Shown piece by piece: positions 58,482-64,000 of a DNA stretch of 64,000 nt. This stretch comes from Oscarella lobularis. Its lineage: Eukaryota > Porifera > Homoscleromorpha > Homosclerophorida > Oscarellidae. The stretch lies in assembly GCF_947507565.1 (NCBI RefSeq), contig NC_089191.1:124001-188000 (forward strand), in the 5' to 3' direction. The notes beneath the pieces were generated by a model, which was given only the letters and a program-made list of their open reading frames with translations, had not been told where the DNA came from and ran no database searches. A program made the position numbers and the translations under genes. Each line of letters opens with the position of its first letter. Within the stretch, counting starts at the first letter, position 1.

Positions 58482-59774
58482 CTACTTTCTGGCGACAGTA
58501 ACAAAGAGAGGACTGAAAATGTCAATTTGATTGGACTTGACGAGATTATCGGCTCCCTTACAAAGCATATTGTGAACATCAACAGATCCCTTGGGAGCCA
58601 AGCGAATCTTTTCCATGACGTAGAGCAATCCGTGCGTGCAAAGACGACCCAGTTTCGACGCTCGAAATTTGCCGGATTCCGCTTGCAGAGGATGGCTCCA
58701 CTGAAGCTGACTTTTGCTGCGATAGTCCGCGACTTCGAGAGGATGCAAACCTGATTTTATTAGGCAGGATTCAACGTGCGATGCGGTGTCGAGACGCGTC
58801 AACGCGTCTCCTTCCTAAGAAAGGAACATTGAGAAGAGAAATTTAATTAATTAATTAATTAAAGATGTTTTTGTTTTTTTTTTCTTACCAATATTCCCGC
58901 TATGATTTGCTTGTGAGATGAGTCGTCTGGACTGTAGTGATCTGTAACGATCCAATCCTGAGATAGGAAGAGTCCGCCTGGCTTTAGGACTCGTTTGATT
59001 TCCGTGAACGTTTTGACGCGATCTCTCGAATGGCATATGGCCTCAATAGAATAGATCGCGTCGAAAGAATTGTCGGGAAAAGGCATATTGTTAAAGTCTC
59101 CCTATTAATTAGAGAATATAAAATATTAAGTTAATCGCACTTGGACAAACCTCGACAAATGTACAGAGATCATTCATCTCAGCCTTTTGAGTCAAATGCC
59201 TCGCTCTTTCGATCTGATATTTACTGATATTCAGACCGGTGACGTGCGCACCCGAGAAGGCGGCAATGTTGCGAAGGGGCCCCCCAACTCCACATCCGAC
59301 GTCCTATATAAAATCAGAGATCACGTGACACGATTTTTTATAAGAAATCGCGTGACATAATGTTCAGACCACGTGACACAATTTTCAGATCACGTGACCA
59401 GAATTTAGATCACGTGACACAATTTCCCAATTCCGCGAAATAATGAAACTTACGAGAACTTTCATGCCCTTTTCGAGTTTCAGTTTCAATGCGATGAGGT
59501 AGTGATGATGGAGCTGGGCCGAAGCGAGTCCGTCGCCTTTTCGCATGGGCGCGAAGTGAAACGATTGGCCCCAACCGTATTCGTAAAAGTCGGTGACCAA
59601 TTCGTAATATCGCGAGCAAATTTCGGCCGACTCTTCTTTTTTGAGACTATTGCCGTCGTTGTCGAAGTATTTCGTGTATTTGGCTATGGATTCGTTGACT
59701 GGCGTCGACGAACCGCCTTTCGTCGTCAGGATGCTTCCTAGGGTCGGCGTGTCCCACTTTTCGTCGCTTGTCAT
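58482..59774 (-). CDS. SMT1: Sterol C-24 methyltransferase
   Basis: Exons 59774-59454, 59303-59151, 59101-58889 and 58814-58482 give 339 aa. The enzyme transfers methyl from S-adenosylmethionine to C-24 of the sterol side chain. Family signatures: YYELVTDFYEYGWGQSFHFA (sterol-binding region I), SAM-binding DVGCGVGGPLRNIA, NNMPFPDNSFDAIYSIEAIC and FLSQDWIVTDHYSPDD. The C-terminal half has GKFRASKLGRLCTHGLLYVM and APKGSVDVHNML, like fungal Erg6 and plant SMTs. All motifs expected for activity appear intact. Most animals lack SMT; sponges have it and make 24-alkyl sterols. Intron 1 holds a regular cluster of CACGTG boxes. Three typical introns and neighbours argue against contamination. Confidence 0.95.
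59322..59416. promoter_or_regulatory. Five regularly spaced E-box-type sites in intron 1 of the sterol methyltransferase gene
   Basis: CACGTG occurs at 59322, 59370, 59391 and 59411, with a variant CGCGTG at 59349. Each lies within a repeated ATCACGTGACACAATTTT-like unit. Spacings are 27, 21, 21 and 20 bp, about two helical turns. E-boxes bind bHLH factors including SREBP, which controls sterol genes in animals. A regulatory role is inference; the cluster could also be a small tandem repeat. Confidence 0.5.
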
Positions 59775-60065
59775 TGTTTCTTCTTCGGCGTTTGAGTACG
59801 CGAATTGAATGTCAAGGAGGTATGCGGCAGCAAGGCGGGGTTATGTCAAATCTAGGCCTCTGATTGGTCCTTCGCTGCATCAGGCGACACTCGCATGATA
59901 CCCCACACATTGTTACGTAGCAGACTCGTTGTCGAGTTTTTAGTTGTCTAGAATATCTAGAGCGATTTTTCTTCGACTATTTTCCGCTTTAGTGTCGAAT
60001 CCGTGTGTAGAATCTGCTTTCTAATACGGGAAGCGTAGATTTCTAACGTGCTCTACACTTTACGT

Positions 60066-60771
60066 ATGGCCGTTCGATTTCAGCGAACGCTCGCAATTCT
60101 TAAGCCCGATCTCTTTAGATACCCATCGCGTGTTGAAGTAAAGCAAAATCGAAGTATTTTACCTAGCGCAAGACCAATACATTATTAGATAATAAAGGAT
60201 ATAATTTCTCGCGAAAATTTCCACGTGATCCGATCCAAAGTAACAACATTGTCAGCAGCGGAAGCGGAAGCTTTCTATAAAGAGCATAGAGGTATAGTGA
60301 CCGCAATAAAAATATTGACCTTATCTTATAAGACTTCAACTGTACAGGAAAATTCTTCTACAACCGACTTATTCATTCAATGACCAGGTAAAAGATTATT
60401 TGCACAAAACCGACTGTTAATTAAATATTTCAGCGGTCAAATGGAAGCTATGATACTAGGTAGAGTCAATGCTGTGGAACACTGGAGGCTTCTAATGGGA
60501 CCGACAAAGATATATAAGTATATGCATAGCTATTGTATGTATAGGCACTTACAAACATTTTCTTAAGAGCTATTATAAATGAACCTCGCAGTATACGGAG
60601 TCGTTTTGGGAGTACAGATACTCGGAATGCTGTCCATGGTTCGGGTAATCGCTCTTTGGGTTTCTGTGTCTATATGTTTATTTTTTGCTATTGCTATTAT
60701 TAGCGTCGGATTTGGATGCAAGAAGGGAAATTAATCTCGTGTTTCCTGGTTTCGAAAACTATGAAAATTAG
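60066..60771 (+). CDS. NME6: Nucleoside diphosphate kinase 6
   Basis: Exons 60066-60137, 60198-60291, 60348-60387, 60434-60517, 60568-60644 and 60704-60771 give 144 aa. The chain shows RTLAILKPDLFRYPSRVE, AFYKEHRGKFFYNRLIHSMT, HWRLLMGPTKIYKAI, PRSIRSRFGSTDTRNAVHGS and REINLVFPGFENYEN. The catalytic histidine is in NAVHGS. WRLLMGPT and the short C-terminus place it with group II NME6 and not NME1/2. Human NME6 is mitochondrial and needs RCC1L for activity; here the N-terminus is short and only weakly targeting-like. Its stop codon overlaps the stop of the small gene on the opposite strand. Confidence 0.92.
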
Positions 60772-61010
60772 CTTTTGGCTAAATTTTTTTGTTCTAGTTG
60801 TTGTCGTCTTGTCTGGAGCGTACGTAGCTCCCTCTCGAGCTCTTCAATTCTTTTCGTCTGCAGGGTAAATTATTTGTGGGGCCCCCTTCGCGGTTTTCCC
60901 TCGCAATCGACCTTTTCTTTTACTTCGAGCTTATTCGCGAGGTAGAATCCGCTTCCTCCACCGACAAAAGTTCCAACGCTAATCCAGAACACTTGCCAAA
61001 CTTTCGACAT
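60768..61010 (-). CDS. Single-pass membrane microprotein, STMP1-like
   Basis: Exons 61010-60924 and 60857-60768 give 58 aa. A transmembrane helix with a glycine zipper (FWISVGTFVGGGSGFYLANK) is followed by a charged coiled-coil tail (TKRIEELERELRTLQTRRQ). Length, glycine-rich helix and the YLA...KLE arrangement resemble the mitochondrial microprotein STMP1, but similarity is limited. The call rests on intact splice sites, phase and composition. The start codon is 108 bp from that of LYPLA on the other strand. The coding end overlaps NME6 by 4 bases. Confidence 0.6.
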
Positions 61011-61118
61011 CGAAACGTCTAACGCGCGCTATAGGTATTAACGCTGGAAATCTTTCCTCGTTCTCTCCGCGGACTTACAGTTGCCACATTAGTGCTATTC
61101 GTAATCATCTACAAAGAC

Positions 61119-62091
<973 letters not shown>

Positions 62092-62262
62092 TTAAAGTCA
62101 AGAAATTGATGTACTAACCTTTGCTACACTTAGTCTCACATGTGCAATCAATAGAGTCTGTAATGGATTAATAGTCCACGTGATGTATAAGAAAATCTAT
62201 TGTAACTATTCTCTATTCTATAAGGATTTACCCTGAGGTCCTCAATAGAAAAGCGTCACTTT

Positions 62263-63838
62263 TTAGGATGAATTCAAGTCCCAGTTATAATGCTGATATG
62301 AGACCTTGTATGATTTTTCCTGTATGCATTTAAGCAGGTTGGTCTGCGTGGTTCCAGCGGACATGTGAGCGGCAATCCACTTGAGAACCTTTAGGAAATA
62401 ATAATAATCAATAATTCTATGTATTTTGGGGCGCCTAGGCTACCTCTTCCGTATTGATTCCAAAGTCGATTTTGTACCACTTGAGAATGGCACTCAAACT
62501 GATCTTTAATTAATGAAAAAATCAATAGGCTATTAATAAAAATCAATATGGTATTCTTACTTCTTTTTTTCTCATGTCAATAACGCAACCACCTCCTTCA
62601 AAAAAAGCCTCGCTAGCCAACTGCAACTCCGACTCAATATTCTAAATAATTAATTAATTAATTAACAAAAATCAATAATCTAAATCCGTATTACTTCAGC
62701 ACTGTATGTTTTTATGGGAGGACAACTCTTCGCACCGCAAACAAGCGCGAAATGAATTCGCGGTTCGTGTCGAACGAGAGAAATTTTCGCTCTGGGATCG
62801 TTTCTCTTGAAGGGTCTCTTCAACTGCCCCACCCCCTTTCGATTAGCCCTCAAAACCCCATTTTCAATATCCTGCAGCGAATAGATGTAACCTCCAATAA
62901 CATACGAAGTATAATTAAAAAACTAAACAATAAAATAAAGAAAGAAATTAGATATATAGATTTTTATTTACTTTGTATCGCTGCCACAGATTGGTTGGGG
63001 GACCACGTGACACGTTGGCGTGAATGACCAAAGCGTTGTAAATATTAACGAAAAAGGCAATTTTTTCACTTCGATTTAATCGACTGACGTCAACGCGTTG
63101 AAGCTGAGCTGTCGCTTTGACGTAGGCAGCGAACTTGGAGCTCTTTCCCATGCCCGAATAATTGACACCCTTTAGAGAAAGATCAATCAATAAATAATTA
63201 ATAACAGATTATCTCCAAATACTCTTCCATCGGCCGATAAGAATTCCCCGTATAGTTGAAGTATGAGCCCGCGCAAGTGCTCAGCAACAACATTAGCTAA
63301 TAGATCAATACTAATAAAATAATCAATATTAATTAATTAATCTAACCTGGATAGGGTTCGCATTCCGTGACGTATTCCATATTGAGAGCATTTCGCTTGC
63401 TATCCTCCACGAAACGATAGAACAAATACTCGTCCTTGAAATCGTGATCTTCGGTCACGTGACGACAAAAATGACGTTTGACCAATTCGCGACCCATTTG
63501 AATTGCATCCATGCGCAGCTTTCCGCCGCGTCGTTTCATGAGCCAATTGACGAGCTCTCGACCCACGAAACAATTCTTATACGTTCGGAGATGATACTTG
63601 TGATCTTTGACGAGACCCGACTGCTTGATTTCTCGTACGAGATGCGCGTATTCGTCCGGTTCGCATTTGAGCGCGGCCAACTCTTCATCACTGACTGTGG
63701 GGGCAAAGAGAAGAGAGTGTAGGAAGAGCGCGCACGCGCGAGTTTCGTACTTTCACAGGACAATACATAGGGACCAGGAGGAGGAGTTTTTCCTAAAGTA
63801 CAGCAAAGTTCTGCAGTGAGTGCGTGCACCAAAGACAT
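62263..63838 (-). CDS. DEP and DUF547 domain protein
   Basis: Exons 63838-63751, 63694-63347, 63296-63223, 63169-62972, 62922-62695, 62641-62561, 62503-62444 and 62388-62263 give 400 aa. A DEP domain (YKNCFVGRELVNWLMKRRGG, DEYLFYRFVEDSK) is followed by a linker and DUF547: ADGRGVNYSGMG, RLNRSEKIAFFVNIYNALVI, YVIGGYIYSLQDIENGVLRA, IHFALVCGAKSCPPIKTYSA. DEP domains often bind membranes or GPCR and G-protein partners. DUF547 has a glutaredoxin/transglutaminase-like fold of unknown activity. Such DEP-DUF547 proteins occur in several invertebrates. The gene may have further 5' exons beyond 63838. No other feature was seen in 63839-64000 except TTAATTAA runs. Confidence 0.85.
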
Positions 63839-64000
63839 TCATAAGAATATTAGCAGAGTGGTGGTCACAAAGAGTGTGAAATAAATAATTAATTAATTAT
63901 TGACTATTGTTTCAGTGCAAGAGAGACAGCCTATGTCTATAGACCCTCATCCTAATCAATTAATACTATTAGAATTAATTAATTAATTAATCTAGCCCCT

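Noticed and set aside
58482-59774. Algal or fungal contamination as the source of the sterol methyltransferase
   Set aside because: The gene has the same small-intron style as its neighbours and lies between animal RMC1 and NME6 without any break in composition.

Overview
The window is eukaryotic and animal. It holds compact multi-exon genes for metazoan proteins (AP-2 transcription factor, Src-family kinase, FIP200/RB1CC1, harmonin, CTHRC1, MYLIP, NRBP). They are separated by very small introns (mostly 45-70 bp, often AT-rich TTAATTAA runs) and by intergenic gaps that are often under 250 bp. An intact sterol C-24 methyltransferase, absent from most animals but known in sponges, together with tandem CTHRC1-like genes, points to a sponge. 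The tiny introns and high gene density would suit a homoscleromorph, but that last step is inference. All gene models were read by eye: exons were joined only where reading phase, splice sites and family similarity agreed. None was tested against transcripts.

Layout. 0-9 kb: tail of a PPxY protein, MRPL15 (-) wrapped around the first promoter of TFAP2 (+), PITHD1 (-), and the pseudokinase NRBP (+). 9-25.7 kb: IQANK1 (-), MRGBP (+), CYRI (+), the 30-exon Sec7 ARF-GEF (+), PTS (-), a Src-family kinase (+), and EndoU (+). 25.8-33.6 kb: an Hsp70 lacking its lid (-), a GC-rich block, an array of 13 palindromic repeats, and RB1CC1 (-). 33.8-41 kb: harmonin/USH1C (+), ARMC1 (-), MTFR (+), ARFGAP1 (-). 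41-49.3 kb: a segmentally duplicated region with three intact CTHRC1-like genes, broken CTHRC1 fragments, and a PDZ-SAM-SAM gene whose 5' exons exist twice. 49.3-58.4 kb: UCKL1 (-) with MYLIP (+) nested in one of its introns, a multi-pass membrane protein (-), RMC1 (-). 58.4-64 kb: sterol methyltransferase (-), NME6 (+), a microprotein (-), LYPLA-type thioesterase (+), and a DEP-DUF547 protein (-).

The genes do not form one pathway. They are mainly housekeeping and signalling genes: membrane traffic (ARFGEF, ARFGAP1, RMC1), autophagy (RB1CC1), actin control (CYRI), pyrimidine salvage (UCKL1), pterin and sterol synthesis (PTS, SMT), chromatin (MRGBP) and mitochondria (MRPL15, MTFR, ARMC1, STMP1-like).

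The striking features are structural. There are many divergent pairs 70-300 bp apart and convergent pairs whose stop codons are 0-200 bp apart. Two antisense pairs share 4 coding bases. About a dozen introns need a GC donor instead of GT. The motif TCACGTGA recurs in introns and gene-flanking DNA.
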